Counted from the first letter of the stretch, positions 50,745 through 60,058 are shown. The stretch: 64,000 bases of DNA from Rhodovulum sp. ES.010 (GCF_900142935.1 NZ_FSRS01000001.1:1436001-1500000); one strand, 5' to 3'. Notes: generated from the sequence alone by a model not told the origin. Program-made: numbers and translations.

Positions 50745-53187
50745 GCGCCCCCTGCCCGCCCATGCCCCCGCCGTGGTGATCGGCGGCGGCGTGGTCGGCT
50801 GCTCGATCCTCTATCACCTGGCGAAGATGGGCTGGACCGACGCGGTGCTGCTTGAACGCTCGGAACTGACCAGCGGCTCCACATGGCACGCGGCGGCGAA
50901 CATCCACGGGCTGCACGACAGCACCAACATCTCGCGGTTGCAGCATTACACGATGGCACTCTACCGCGAGCTGGAGGCGGAAACCGGACAGGGCTGCGGG
51001 GTGTTCCAGCCCGGATCGCTCTACCTCGCGCAGACCGAGGACCGGGCGCACCAGTTGCGGCTGATGGCGGCGAAGGCGCGGCGCTACGGCATGGCGTTCC
51101 ACGAGGTGACGCGCGACGAGGCCGAGCGGCTGCACCCGCTGGTCGATTTCGAGCGCGTCCGGCTGATCATGTTCGAGCCCGATGGCGGCAATGTTGACCC
51201 GTCGGGCGTGACCAATGCCTATGCCGTGGGCGCGCGTCAGCGGGGCGCGCAGATTCACCGGTTCACGGCCGTGACGGCCACCGAGCCGCAGCCGGACGGC
51301 TCGTGGATCGTCCGCACGCAGCGCGGCGACATCCGCACCGATTGGGTGGTGAACGCCGCGGGGCTCTGGGCCCGCGAGGTGGCCGCGATGGCGGGGATCG
51401 ACCTGCCGCTGATCCCAACCGAGCACCAGTATTTCGTGACCGAAACGATCCCCGAGATCGCCGCCATGGACCGCCGCCTGCCCTCCGTCGCCGACCGGGA
51501 CGGCGAGTACTACCTGCGGCAGGAGGGCCAGGGGCTGCTGGTCGGCGCCTATGAGAGGGACGTTCGGTTCTGGGCCGAGGACGGGACGCCGCCCGATTTC
51601 GGCCACGAACTCTTCCACGACGACCTCGGCCGGATCGAGGAAAACGTGCTGCGCGCCATCGACCGGGTTCCGGCGGTGGGCCGGGCGGGCATCAAGCGGG
51701 TGATCAACGGCCCGATGATCTGGTCGCCCGACAGCGCCGCGCTGATGGGGCCGGTGCCCGAACGGCCCGGCTATTTCTGCTGTTGCGGGATCATCCCCGG
51801 CTTTTCGCAATCGGGGGGCCTTGGCCGTCTGGCGGCGGAATGGATGGTCGAGGGCGAACCCTCGATGGACATGTTCGGCTGGGACCTCGCGCGGTTCGGA
51901 CCCTGGGCGGACCGCGCCTTTACAAGGGCGCGGGTGGCCGACCAGTACGCGCACCGGTTCAAGATCCACTTCCCGGGAGAGGAACGCGCGGCGGGCCGGC
52001 CGGCGCGGAGGCGGCCGGCCTATGACATGCAGCGCGACATGGGCGCGGTCTTCGGGCTGAACGCGGGCTGGGAGCATCCGCTCTATTTCGATGCCGATGT
52101 GCCCGACAGCGCGGGTTTCGCCCGCCAGCCCTGGTTCGAAAGCGTGGGCCGCGAGGCGCGGATGCTGCGGGGCCGGGCGGGGATCATCGACATCTCGAAT
52201 TTCGCCAAGCTCCGGGTCGCGGGGCCGGGGGCGGAGGACTGGCTGAACCGCGTCTTCGCGGGCCGGATACCGCGGGCGGTGGGCCGGTCGTGCCTGACGC
52301 CGCTCATCGGCCGGCGCGGCGGCGTGACGGGGGATTTCACCGTGACGCGGCTGGGACCTGAAGAGTTCTGGGTGATCGGCTCTGGGATCGCCGAGCGGTT
52401 TCATCGCCGCCTCTTCGCGGAGATTCCCCTGCCCGCGGGCACGACTTGCGAAAGCCTGACCGACACGGTCGCGGGCTTCAACGTCGCCGGGCCGCGGGCG
52501 CGCGACTTGCTGGCCGGGCTAGCGGAGGCGAATCTGTCGGATGCGGGTTTTCCCTTCTTCCGCTCGGCCCGCATCCGCGTCGCGGGTGTGGAGTGCCTGG
52601 CGCTTCGTGTCTCCTTCACCGGCGATCTCGGCTGGGAGCTGCATTGCGCGGCCGAAGACCAGCCCGCGCTTTACGCAGCGCTGATCGAGGCCGGGCGGGC
52701 GCTGGGCGCGGGACCGGTGGGCAGCCGGGCGCTGATGTCGCTGCGCCTGGAAAAGGGCTACGGCTCCTGGGGGCGGGATTACTCGCCCGAATACTGGCCG
52801 CAGGAATCGGGGCTGGCCGGGCTGATCCGGCCCGAGGGCGCGTTTCTCAACCGCGCGGCATGGGAGGCGATCGCCGACAGGCCGCCGCGCGAGGTGATGA
52901 CGATGCTGGAAGTCGAGGCGGAGGGCGCCGATGCGGCCGGGGGCGAGCCGGTGTTCCTGCCCGACGGCACGCCCGCGGGGCAGGTCAGTTCGGGCGGCTA
53001 CGGATTCGCGGTGGAGGCCTCGCTCGCCATCGCGTATCTGAAGCCCGGATTGGCCGGGCCGGGCGACCGCGTGGATGTCGCGATTCTCGGCCGGCCGCAC
53101 AGCGCCCGCGTCCTTGCCCGGCCGCCCTTCGACCCCGAGGGGCTGCGACTGAGGGGGCCGGCCCCACAGGAGGAACCCGCCGAGTGA
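50731..53187 (+). CDS. Dimethylglycine/sarcosine dehydrogenase-like flavoprotein with folate domain
   Basis: An 818-residue protein with an N-terminal FAD domain (VVIGGGVVGCSILYHLAKMG, then LTSGSTWHAAA, where the His is the position used for covalent FAD in dimethylglycine dehydrogenase), a middle FAO_M region, and a C-terminal GcvT-like tetrahydrofolate domain (RAGIIDISNFAKLRVAG, FTGDLGWELH, MSLRLEKGYGSWGRD). It oxidatively demethylates an N-methyl amine, passing formaldehyde to folate. ATG 50731 has AAGGAG 7 bases upstream. Exact amine unknown. Confidence 0.9.
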   Translation: MANPERPLPAHAPAVVIGGGVVGCSILYHLAKMGWTDAVLLERSELTSGSTWHAAANIHGLHDSTNISRLQHYTMALYRELEAETGQGCGVFQPGSLYLAQTEDRAHQLRLMAAKARRYGMAFHEVTRDEAERLHPLVDFERVRLIMFEPDGGNVDPSGVTNAYAVGARQRGAQIHRFTAVTATEPQPDGSWIVRTQRGDIRTDWVVNAAGLWAREVAAMAGIDLPLIPTEHQYFVTETIPEIAAMDRRLPSVADRDGEYYLRQEGQGLLVGAYERDVRFWAEDGTPPDFGHELFHDDLGRIEENVLRAIDRVPAVGRAGIKRVINGPMIWSPDSAALMGPVPERPGYFCCCGIIPGFSQSGGLGRLAAEWMVEGEPSMDMFGWDLARFGPWADRAFTRARVADQYAHRFKIHFPGEERAAGRPARRRPAYDMQRDMGAVFGLNAGWEHPLYFDADVPDSAGFARQPWFESVGREARMLRGRAGIIDISNFAKLRVAGPGAEDWLNRVFAGRIPRAVGRSCLTPLIGRRGGVTGDFTVTRLGPEEFWVIGSGIAERFHRRLFAEIPLPAGTTCESLTDTVAGFNVAGPRARDLLAGLAEANLSDAGFPFFRSARIRVAGVECLALRVSFTGDLGWELHCAAEDQPALYAALIEAGRALGAGPVGSRALMSLRLEKGYGSWGRDYSPEYWPQESGLAGLIRPEGAFLNRAAWEAIADRPPREVMTMLEVEAEGADAAGGEPVFLPDGTPAGQVSSGGYGFAVEASLAIAYLKPGLAGPGDRVDVAILGRPHSARVLARPPFDPEGLRLRGPAPQEEPAE

Positions 53188-54437
53188 TCGCCGAAACCCC
53201 CGGGCTGATGGAGGAGGTCCGCGACCGCTTCGCCCATGTCGACGCCTGCCCGTTCGAGGGCCCCCGCATCTTCTTCGAGAACGCGGGCGGCGCGCTGCAC
53301 CTGAAATCCGTGGTCGAGACGTCGGCCTTCCATGCCGCGATCCCGGACAATCCCGGTCGGGCCAACGCAGCGGGGCGGCGGCTGCAGCAGATCATAGAGG
53401 CCGGCAAGGCGGACATGCGGCTCTTCTTCAACGCGCCGGGCGGGCAGGTCATGGTGGGCGAGAGCGGCACGGAGCTTCTGTTCCGGCTGGTCCGCACCGC
53501 GGCGCTTGGCGCGGCGGAGGGCGGCGCGATGATCGGCTCGACGCTGGAACATCCCGCGACGGCCAGCGCCATGGCGCGCTGGGCGGGCGTGACCGGGCGC
53601 GAGCTGATCCGCGTGCCCCATGACGACGCCACGGGCAGCGTGACCGCCGACGTCTATCGCGCCTACCTGACCCCCGATATCCGGGTCGCGACCATTTTGC
53701 ACACCTCGCCCGTCACCGGCATGGCCTCGGACGTGGCCGCCATCGCCGGGGCGATCCGCGCGGTCGCGCCCGAGGCCTTCATCGTGGTGGACGGCATCCA
53801 GCACGCAAGCCACGGGGCGGTGGATGTCGCGGGGCTCGGAGTCGACGGCTACGCGGTCTCGCCCTACAAGATGTTCTCGCGCCACGGCTATGGCGTCGGC
53901 TGGGCGTCCGACCGGCTGACCGCCTGCGCCAAGGACCAGTTGGCCGGCGGACCGGAGGACAATTGGGAACTCGGCACGCGGGACGCGGGCGCCTATGCGA
54001 CCTTTTCCGACGTGGTGGCCTATCTCGACTGGCTGGGCGGGCGGTGCGGCGGCGGCGCCAACCGGCGCCAGCGGCTGGAGGAGGCGGGGCGCGCCATCGC
54101 GGCGCAGGAACACGCGCTAATGCGCGCGGCGATCGGGGGCACGGGCAACCTGCCGGGGCTGGGCGCGATGGCGGGCGTGACGCTGATCGGCGGGGACCGG
54201 ATCGAGGGGCGCGAGGGCGTGGTTTCGTTCCGGCTGGCGGGCTGGGACTCGGCCGACCTCGTGGAGCATCTGCGGCAGAACGGGATCCGCGTCCATACCC
54301 GCAAGGCCGACCACTATTCGGGCAACGTGCTGCGGCCCCTGGGGATGGCGGATTGCGTGCGCCTGTCACCCTCGCATTACAACAACGAAAACGAGATCGC
54401 GCGGTTCCTGTCGGTGATGCAGGCGCTGGCGGCCTGA
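53184..54437 (+). CDS. Class V PLP-dependent aminotransferase/desulfurase-like enzyme
   Basis: A 417-residue fold-type I PLP enzyme. Visible are IFFENAGGALH, ESGTELLFRLVR, TILHTSPVTGMASDV, VDGIQHASHGAVDVAGLGVDGYAVSPYKMFS with the PLP lysine in SPYKMF, and a C-terminal RPLGMADCVRLSPSHYN. It belongs to the NifS/CsdA-like class V group but lacks an obvious cysteine-desulfurase active Cys loop. The GTG start at 53184 overlaps the previous stop by four bases and has AGGAGG upstream. Probably acts on an amino compound released by the two preceding enzymes. Confidence 0.82.
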   Translation: MIAETPGLMEEVRDRFAHVDACPFEGPRIFFENAGGALHLKSVVETSAFHAAIPDNPGRANAAGRRLQQIIEAGKADMRLFFNAPGGQVMVGESGTELLFRLVRTAALGAAEGGAMIGSTLEHPATASAMARWAGVTGRELIRVPHDDATGSVTADVYRAYLTPDIRVATILHTSPVTGMASDVAAIAGAIRAVAPEAFIVVDGIQHASHGAVDVAGLGVDGYAVSPYKMFSRHGYGVGWASDRLTACAKDQLAGGPEDNWELGTRDAGAYATFSDVVAYLDWLGGRCGGGANRRQRLEEAGRAIAAQEHALMRAAIGGTGNLPGLGAMAGVTLIGGDRIEGREGVVSFRLAGWDSADLVEHLRQNGIRVHTRKADHYSGNVLRPLGMADCVRLSPSHYNNENEIARFLSVMQALAA

Positions 54438-54450
54438 TCAGGCCAGCGCC
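54422..54450. terminator. Hairpin spanning the facing stop codons
   Basis: GGCCTGATCAGGCC (54431-54444) is a perfect palindrome containing the TGA of the + gene and the TCA (stop) of the - gene. Outer arms GGCGCT (54422-54427) and AGCGCC (54445-54450) extend it with a 3-base bulge. It has no T run, so it may be a bidirectional, Rho-assisted end. Confidence 0.6.
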
Positions 54451-55898
54451 TCGTCCATCAGGCGGCGGAACCGGGCGCGGCGGGGGGCGAGGATTTCGGC
54501 GAGGGCCGGGTCCGGTTCGACCAACCGGGGGAAGTCCGGCATCCGGGCGGCGAGGCTTTCGGCGCTGTCTTGCCCGGCGGCCACTCGGGCCAGCCGTGCG
54601 GCGCCGAGGCAGGCGGCCACGGGCGCGCGGTCCGACAACCCCGCGGGCTGGCCGAGAAGCGTCGCGATCATCCGCATCCAGAGCGCGCTGCGGGTGCCGC
54701 CGCCCACCAGCGCCAGCCGGTCGAAGGGCACGCCCGCGTCGCGCTGCGCCGCGACGCACTCGGCGATCAGGAAGGCCACGCCCTCCAGCACCGCCCAGCC
54801 CAGCGACGCCGCGTCCGCCCCGAGCCGGAGCCCCGCGATCCGGCCAGTCGCGTCGGGCCGGCCGTGCGGCGTGCGGATGCCGGTCAGCGCGGGCAGGAAG
54901 ACCGGCGCGTCGGGGGCGCGGCCCTCGGCCAGCAGGGTCTCGGCCGCGGCGGCGAGATCGGCGGCACAGGTCCCGGTCAGCCGCGCCGCCCAGTCGAGCG
55001 AGGCGGTCGCGGCCATCACCACCCCCATCGACAGTAAGGCGCCCGGCGCGGCATGGGCGCTGGTCAGGACGGCGCAGTGCGGCGCGGGGTGGAACGCCCC
55101 GTCTACGATGCAGGCCACGCCCGAGGTGCCGACGGTCACCACCGCGTCGCCCGGCGCGCCAGCGCCGACGCCCAGCGTCGCGGCCATGTTGTCGCCCGCC
55201 CCGGCGGCGACCGGGACGGCGGGGGGAAGGCCCCAGCGGCGGGCGAGTTCGGTGCGTACCTGCCCCGCCGGGCCCCAAGTCTGAACGATGGGCGGCAGCC
55301 AGTCGATGCGCCAGCCGACCGCCTCGCAGAGCCCTTCGTCCCAGCGGTTGGTGGGTATGTCGAAAAGCTGGGTGCCGCCGGCATCGGTGGGCTCGGAGGC
55401 GAGTTCCCCGGTCAGGGCAAGGCGGACGTAATCCTTGGTCAGCATCAGCATCCGGGCGCGGTCCAGCGCCTCTGGCTCGTGCTTGCGCATCCAGAGCAGT
55501 TTCGCGGCGTTGATCCCCGGATCGGGGGCGCAGTTGGTGCGGTGGCCGATATCGGGCACCAGCGCGGCGAGGTCCGCGCATTCCGCCAGCGCGCGCTGGT
55601 CGTTCCAGAGGATCGCGGGGCGCACCGGGCGCAGCGCCTCGTCCAGCAGCACCAGCCCCAGCATCTGCGCCGAAAGGCCGATCCCGGCCACGCCCGAGAG
55701 GTCGTGCGCAGCGGCCAGTTCGTCGAGGCAGGCAAGGACCGCGTCCACCCAGAGGTCGGGATGCTGCTCGCTCCAGCCCGGATGGGGGACCGAGACGGGG
55801 ATCGGACGGTTGGCCTCGGCGAGAACGTCCAGCCGCTCGCCGACCAGCGCCGCCTTGACACTCGAGGTGCCGATGTCGATGCCGATCACCCGGCTCAT
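54438..55898 (-). CDS. FGGY-family carbohydrate kinase (xylulokinase-like)
   Basis: A 486-residue sugar kinase. N-terminal nucleotide motif VIGIDIGTSSVKAALV, substrate-side PHPGWSEQHPDLW and ILWNDQRA, FGGY signature region AGAGDNMAATLGVGA, and C-terminal VGGGTRSALWMRMIA. Similar to xylulokinase, but FGGY kinases act on many polyols and sugars, so substrate is open. ATG 55898 overlaps the SorC stop by four bases. It ends the - strand ABC operon and abuts the PLP-enzyme gene with no gap. Confidence 0.88.
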   Translation of the reverse strand: MSRVIGIDIGTSSVKAALVGERLDVLAEANRPIPVSVPHPGWSEQHPDLWVDAVLACLDELAAAHDLSGVAGIGLSAQMLGLVLLDEALRPVRPAILWNDQRALAECADLAALVPDIGHRTNCAPDPGINAAKLLWMRKHEPEALDRARMLMLTKDYVRLALTGELASEPTDAGGTQLFDIPTNRWDEGLCEAVGWRIDWLPPIVQTWGPAGQVRTELARRWGLPPAVPVAAGAGDNMAATLGVGAGAPGDAVVTVGTSGVACIVDGAFHPAPHCAVLTSAHAAPGALLSMGVVMAATASLDWAARLTGTCAADLAAAAETLLAEGRAPDAPVFLPALTGIRTPHGRPDATGRIAGLRLGADAASLGWAVLEGVAFLIAECVAAQRDAGVPFDRLALVGGGTRSALWMRMIATLLGQPAGLSDRAPVAACLGAARLARVAAGQDSAESLAARMPDFPRLVEPDPALAEILAPRRARFRRLMDEALA

Positions 55899-56863
55899 GG
55901 CGCCTCCAGGATGGCTCGCGCGGTGGCCTCGTCGGTCACGAAACTGTCGATATGGCCAAGGCGCAGAACGGCGCGCAGCACCGGTACCTTGTGGGCGCCG
56001 CCCGAGGCGAGGATGACGTTGGGGACGCGGGCCAGGCCGGCCAGCCCCACGCCGATCACGCGCTCGTTGACGGGATGATCCAGCGGGTGACCGTCGGCGT
56101 CGATCACCACGCCGAGGATATCGCCCACGGCGCCCAGCGCCCGCAATTCCGCCTGCGTCACATCCGCGGGCAGCGCGTCGCGCATCAGAAGCGAGCGGTC
56201 CGAGATGTCGCCCGCGGCGATCGCCAGCGCGTCGGCCGAGCGGATCTTTTCGAGGATCTCGACGAAGACGTCGAGCTGCATGATCGTGTCTCGGCTGGAC
56301 CGGCTGCCGGCATAGAGCGGCGCGGTGAAATAGCTGTGGCGCGCGTTGCACAGGTCCGCCAGCCGGGTGGTGATCTCGAAACTGTTGAGGTCCGAGCCGC
56401 GGGTCAGCCCGCCCATCACGGAAACGATTTCGAGGTCGGGGCGGTTCAGCGGCGCCATGAAGCGCGTGGCGAGGTTGAGCGTGTTGCCCCAGGACATGCC
56501 GAAAAGCCGCACCGCGGGGTCGGCCAGCGCCTCGGTCAAGAGGTTGCCCAGCGCCGCGCCCACGATGGTTTGCGTGTCGCCGGGGTCCGAGGCGGACGGC
56601 ACCACATAGGCCTTGGTCAGGTCGAAGCGGTCTATCAGGGCGGCCTCGACCTCGGCGCAGGCGGCATAGGCGGTGTTGAACGAGACGCGGACAAGGCCGG
56701 TGCGGCGGGCCTCGGCCAGGGCCCTGTTCACGCGCAGGCGGGTGACGCCCAGTTTCTCGGCTACCTCGCCCTGGGTCATCCCCTCGACGTGATAGGCCCA
56801 GGCGACGCGGGTGAGGAAGCGTTCCTCTTCGTTCACGCGGGGGGTCTTGGGCTCGGGGCGCAC
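55895..56863 (-). CDS. SorC/DeoR-type sugar-binding transcriptional regulator
   Basis: A 322-residue regulator of the SorC family. The N-terminal helix-turn-helix shows AWAYHVEGMTQGEVAEKLGVTRLRVNRAL; the C-terminal sugar-phosphate-binding domain (NagB-like fold) includes LFGMSWGNTL, SVMGGLTRGSDLN and ERVIGVGLAGLARVPNVILASGG. Such regulators respond to a phosphorylated sugar, often the kinase product. The start is GTG at 56863, overlapping the permease stop by one base; another GTG at 56836 is possible. It probably controls the palindrome at 60033-60058. Confidence 0.87.
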   Translation of the reverse strand: MRPEPKTPRVNEEERFLTRVAWAYHVEGMTQGEVAEKLGVTRLRVNRALAEARRTGLVRVSFNTAYAACAEVEAALIDRFDLTKAYVVPSASDPGDTQTIVGAALGNLLTEALADPAVRLFGMSWGNTLNLATRFMAPLNRPDLEIVSVMGGLTRGSDLNSFEITTRLADLCNARHSYFTAPLYAGSRSSRDTIMQLDVFVEILEKIRSADALAIAAGDISDRSLLMRDALPADVTQAELRALGAVGDILGVVIDADGHPLDHPVNERVIGVGLAGLARVPNVILASGGAHKVPVLRAVLRLGHIDSFVTDEATARAILEAP

Positions 56864-57696
56864 TATTTCACGGCGCCCATGGTCAACCCGCGAACCAGTT
56901 GTTTCGACGCGATCAGCGCGAAAATCAGCACCGGGATCACGATCAGCGTCGAGGTGGCCATGATCTTGCCGTAGGGCAGGTTGTAGCCCTCCATGAAGCT
57001 GACGGCCATGGCAGGCGCGGTCTTGGCGGTGTTTCGCGTGAGAACAATGGCATACATCAGCTCGTTCCACGAGAAGATAAACGAGAAGATGGCGCTGACG
57101 GCGACGCCGGGCATCGCCAGCGGCAGGCAGATCGAGCGGAAGATGCGCCAGTGGGACGCGCCTTCGAGGATGGCGGCCTCGTCGAGGTCATAGGGGATGG
57201 CGCGGAATTGGTCGGTGCAGATCCAGATCACGATGGGCAGGTTGAAGGTGAGGTAGATCAGGATCAGCACCAGGTGGGTGTCGAGAAGCCCGAGGTGGCG
57301 GACGATCAGGAAGAACGGCAGGGCGAGGACGATCGGCGAGACCATGCGGTTGGTGATGAACCAGAACCAGAGGTCCTTCTTGCCGCGGAACTCGAACCGG
57401 GCCAGCGCATAGGCGGCGGGCGCGCCCAGGCCCACGGCGAGGATGGTGGTCGAGACGGCGACGATCAGCGAGTTGATCAGCGTGCGCCCCACCCCGTCCT
57501 CGAACAGCACCTCGGTGTAGTTGCCGAACGTGGGGGAAAAAACCCAGGCGGGCGGTTCCTGCAGCGCAATGAGCTGGGTCTTCAGGCTTGTGGTGACCAT
57601 CCAGTAGAACGGAAAGACACAGAAGATCAGGATGAGGCCGAGAAGCGCCGCCTGAACGGCGAGCCCCCGCCCCTGCCCCGGCGCGCTCGCCGACAT
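56863..57696 (-). CDS. Carbohydrate ABC transporter permease, MalG type
   Basis: A 277-residue CUT1-type permease. It has six hydrophobic segments and the ATPase-contact EAA loop DLDEAAILEGASHWRIFRSICLPLAMPG (in part DEAAILEGASHWRIF). It starts MSASAPGQGRGLA directly after the stop of the other permease gene and overlaps the regulator by one base. The CUT1 class carries di- and oligosaccharides, glycerol phosphate and polyols. Confidence 0.93.
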   Translation of the reverse strand: MSASAPGQGRGLAVQAALLGLILIFCVFPFYWMVTTSLKTQLIALQEPPAWVFSPTFGNYTEVLFEDGVGRTLINSLIVAVSTTILAVGLGAPAAYALARFEFRGKKDLWFWFITNRMVSPIVLALPFFLIVRHLGLLDTHLVLILIYLTFNLPIVIWICTDQFRAIPYDLDEAAILEGASHWRIFRSICLPLAMPGVAVSAIFSFIFSWNELMYAIVLTRNTAKTAPAMAVSFMEGYNLPYGKIMATSTLIVIPVLIFALIASKQLVRGLTMGAVK

Positions 57697-58575
57697 CTAG
57701 CGCACCTCCTTGTAGAAGACGCGGATGTAGAGCTGGCTGAGGACGATGGTGATGACGAGCAGGATCACCGCCTGCGCGGAGGCCAGCCCCTGGTCGAAGG
57801 CGCGGAAGCCGACGCGCTGGATCAGGATCGAGATGAACTCGGTCGCGTTGCCGGGCCCGCCCCGGGTCATGGTGAAGACCATGTCGAAGAGCTTCAGCGT
57901 GTCGGCGGTGCGCAGGATCAGGACCGCGACGAGGCCGGGGATCAGGAAGGGAAGCTGGACGTAGCGCAGCACCTTCCACCAGCTCTTGGTTTCCAGCCGC
58001 GCGGCCTCCTCGATCTCACCGGGGACAGTGGTCAGGCCCGCCAGCAGGACCAGCGCCACGAAGGGGGTCCATTGCCAGACATCCCAGAACACGACCGCGA
58101 TGAAGGCATTGGTGGGATCGCCGATCCAGTTGATCGGCTCGACACCGAGAAAGCCCATGAGCTGGTTCACCACGCCGTACTTGATGTTGAACATGACCTG
58201 ACCGAGCAGGCCCACCACGGCATAGGTGGTCGCCATGGGCAGGACGAGGGCCAGCCGCGTCAGCGTCTTCAGGAACCCGATGCCGGGCTGGTGGAGAAGC
58301 AGTGCGATGCCCAGGCCGAAAGCGATCTGCAGGGGCAGCGCGATGCCCAACAGCAGGAAGGTCCGCCCCATCGCGTCCCAGAAGATCGGGTCGGTCAGCA
58401 CATGGGCGTAGTTTTCCAGCCCGATGAATTCGACCTGCCGGAGCTTGGTGAGGTTGAAGAAATGCAGCGAGGTCCAGACCGCGTAGATCAGGGGCCCGAT
58501 GCCGACCAGCGCGAGCGCCAGGATCGACGGGCCGATGAAGGAGAACAGCGTGCGTTTCGGGACGCGTGACGACAT
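57697..58575 (-). CDS. Carbohydrate ABC transporter permease, MalF/UgpA type
   Basis: A 292-residue permease with a cytoplasmic start, six membrane segments (for example FIGPSILALALVGIGPLIYAVW and VAVILILRTADTLKLFDMVFTM) and the EAA loop GEIEEAARLETKSWWKVLRYVQLPFLIPG (in part EEAARLETKSWWKV). Its stop at 57697-57699 directly abuts the second permease start. Pairs with the solute-binding protein 72 bases upstream in the same transcript. Confidence 0.93.
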   Translation of the reverse strand: MSSRVPKRTLFSFIGPSILALALVGIGPLIYAVWTSLHFFNLTKLRQVEFIGLENYAHVLTDPIFWDAMGRTFLLLGIALPLQIAFGLGIALLLHQPGIGFLKTLTRLALVLPMATTYAVVGLLGQVMFNIKYGVVNQLMGFLGVEPINWIGDPTNAFIAVVFWDVWQWTPFVALVLLAGLTTVPGEIEEAARLETKSWWKVLRYVQLPFLIPGLVAVLILRTADTLKLFDMVFTMTRGGPGNATEFISILIQRVGFRAFDQGLASAQAVILLVITIVLSQLYIRVFYKEVR

Positions 58576-58647
58576 GCGCGTGACCTCCCTGCCCCCGAGG
58601 ATGCGAAGGCCGGGGCACGGATCGCGCCCCGGCCCGGTGCCGGCCCG

Positions 58648-59985
58648 TTACTGGGCCAGCGGTTTGTCGCCGTCGTAATAGCCGGCCTGATCGAGCACAT
58701 CCTCCATGCGGGTGCCGATCTCCCGGGCGCCTTCCTCGGTGGTGACCTCGCCCAGCATCATCTTGGTGCCCCATTCCTGCACGATCTCGGTGATCTCGGG
58801 CCACTCGGCGAAGCGCGGGCGGAATTCCGGCACGCCGTCCTGCCAGCTTTCCACCAGCGCGGGCACGAAGTCGTACTCCTCGGCGATGCCGTCGATCTCG
58901 TAGACCGACTGGCGCGCGGGCACGCCGCCCTTGCGCAGGTATTCCTCGGCATTGGCCTTGGACGTGATCCACTGGATGAAGAGCCAGGCGGCGGCCTGTT
59001 CGTCCGCGTCGGCCTGGCTGGCCACGGCGAGGCTGAAGCCGCCGAGCGCGGGCTTGCGGCCCGCCGGCCCCATCGGTTCCGGCGCGATGCCGAGGCAATC
59101 GACGATCTGGCTGGTCTCGGGGTTCGTGAGGGTGGCGTAGAAGGCCGACCACTCGGTGATGAAGGCGACGTCGCCCTGGGCCAGCGCGTTCACGGTTTCG
59201 GCGTGGTCGTAGGAGACGATGCCCTCGGGCATGAACTGCATCAGGTCCTGGCGGAATTTCAGCCCGGTCTGGCTTTCCTCGCTCATCAGGTTCGACCGGA
59301 AATTCTCGTCGAGGAACGATCCGCCGAAGGGCCAGAGGAAGCGGGCGAAGCTGTCGGCCGACTGGGTCTCGTTGCGCTTGGACTGGAGCGCGTAGGCATA
59401 TTGGCCGTCGCCGGTCAGCGCCGGGCCGTACTCGTCCATCACCGCCTGCCAGGTCTCGGGCGGGCCGTCGAAGCCGGCCTCTTCCAGCATGCAGCTGTTG
59501 TAGAAGAGAAGGCCCGAATAGTTGTCGAAGGGCAGCCCGTAGACGGTGCCGTTCCAGCCGCCGAAGGCGTTCAGCACCAGCGGGAAGAAATCGTCGATAT
59601 CGAGATCGGGGTCGGCCAGTTCGGGATTCGAGGTGAATTCCTCGATCGGCACGATCCACTCGTTCTCGGCGAAATTGCCGATCCAGACGAGGTCGATCAG
59701 CGCGATGTCGAGGTCACCGCCGGCCACGAAATCGCGCACCTGTTCGCCCAGCGCGTTCTCGTAGGGGAGTTTCGTGATGTTGATCTCGATGCCGGTCCGC
59801 TCGGTGAATTCCGGGATCATCTGCTCGGCCGCCTCGTAGCCGGGGCGCAGCAGGAACACGACATCGACGGTGGTGCCCGCATAGGGCTCGGCGGCCTCCT
59901 CCAGCGTCCACGCATCGGCCGCGTGTCCGCCTGCCGCCAGCGCAGCCGCGATGGCACCGGCGCTTGCCAGGGGTCTCGTTCTCAT
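58648..59985 (-). CDS. Carbohydrate ABC transporter solute-binding protein
   Basis: A 445-residue CUT1-type binding protein. Signal peptide MRTRPLASAGAIAAALAAGGHA; then PEFTERTGIEINITKLPYE, DIALIDLVWIGNFAENEW, YGLPFDNYSGLLFYN, GDVAFITEWSAFY and WLFIQWITSKANAEEYLRKGG, the usual two-lobe pattern. No lipobox, so a free periplasmic protein. First gene of the - strand arm, with GGAGGA just upstream of the start. Aromatic-rich ligand residues suit a polyol or sugar. Confidence 0.93.
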   Translation of the reverse strand: MRTRPLASAGAIAAALAAGGHAADAWTLEEAAEPYAGTTVDVVFLLRPGYEAAEQMIPEFTERTGIEINITKLPYENALGEQVRDFVAGGDLDIALIDLVWIGNFAENEWIVPIEEFTSNPELADPDLDIDDFFPLVLNAFGGWNGTVYGLPFDNYSGLLFYNSCMLEEAGFDGPPETWQAVMDEYGPALTGDGQYAYALQSKRNETQSADSFARFLWPFGGSFLDENFRSNLMSEESQTGLKFRQDLMQFMPEGIVSYDHAETVNALAQGDVAFITEWSAFYATLTNPETSQIVDCLGIAPEPMGPAGRKPALGGFSLAVASQADADEQAAAWLFIQWITSKANAEEYLRKGGVPARQSVYEIDGIAEEYDFVPALVESWQDGVPEFRPRFAEWPEITEIVQEWGTKMMLGEVTTEEGAREIGTRMEDVLDQAGYYDGDKPLAQ

Positions 59986-60024
59986 GGGTCCTCCTCCCGT
60001 TGTTCAGCCCTCTCGGTTGCGGGC

Positions 60025-60058
60025 TTGACAATCATTTGTATCAAGCCTCATACAAATG
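60025..60058. promoter_or_regulatory. Palindromic operator overlapping a sigma-70-like promoter
   Basis: CATTTGTAT (60033-60041) and ATACAAATG (60050-60058) are perfect 9-base arms around an 8-base centre, in a 117-base divergent gap. A TTGACA -35-like box at 60025-60030 precedes it, with a -10 region falling inside the right arm, so a bound repressor would block the + strand promoter. Likely site for the SorC regulator; that link is inferred. Confidence 0.75.

Noticed and set aside
53184..54437. Cysteine desulfurase (SufS/IscS) assignment for the class V PLP enzyme
   Set aside because: No recognisable active-site cysteine loop and no Fe-S assembly genes nearby; context is amine catabolism.
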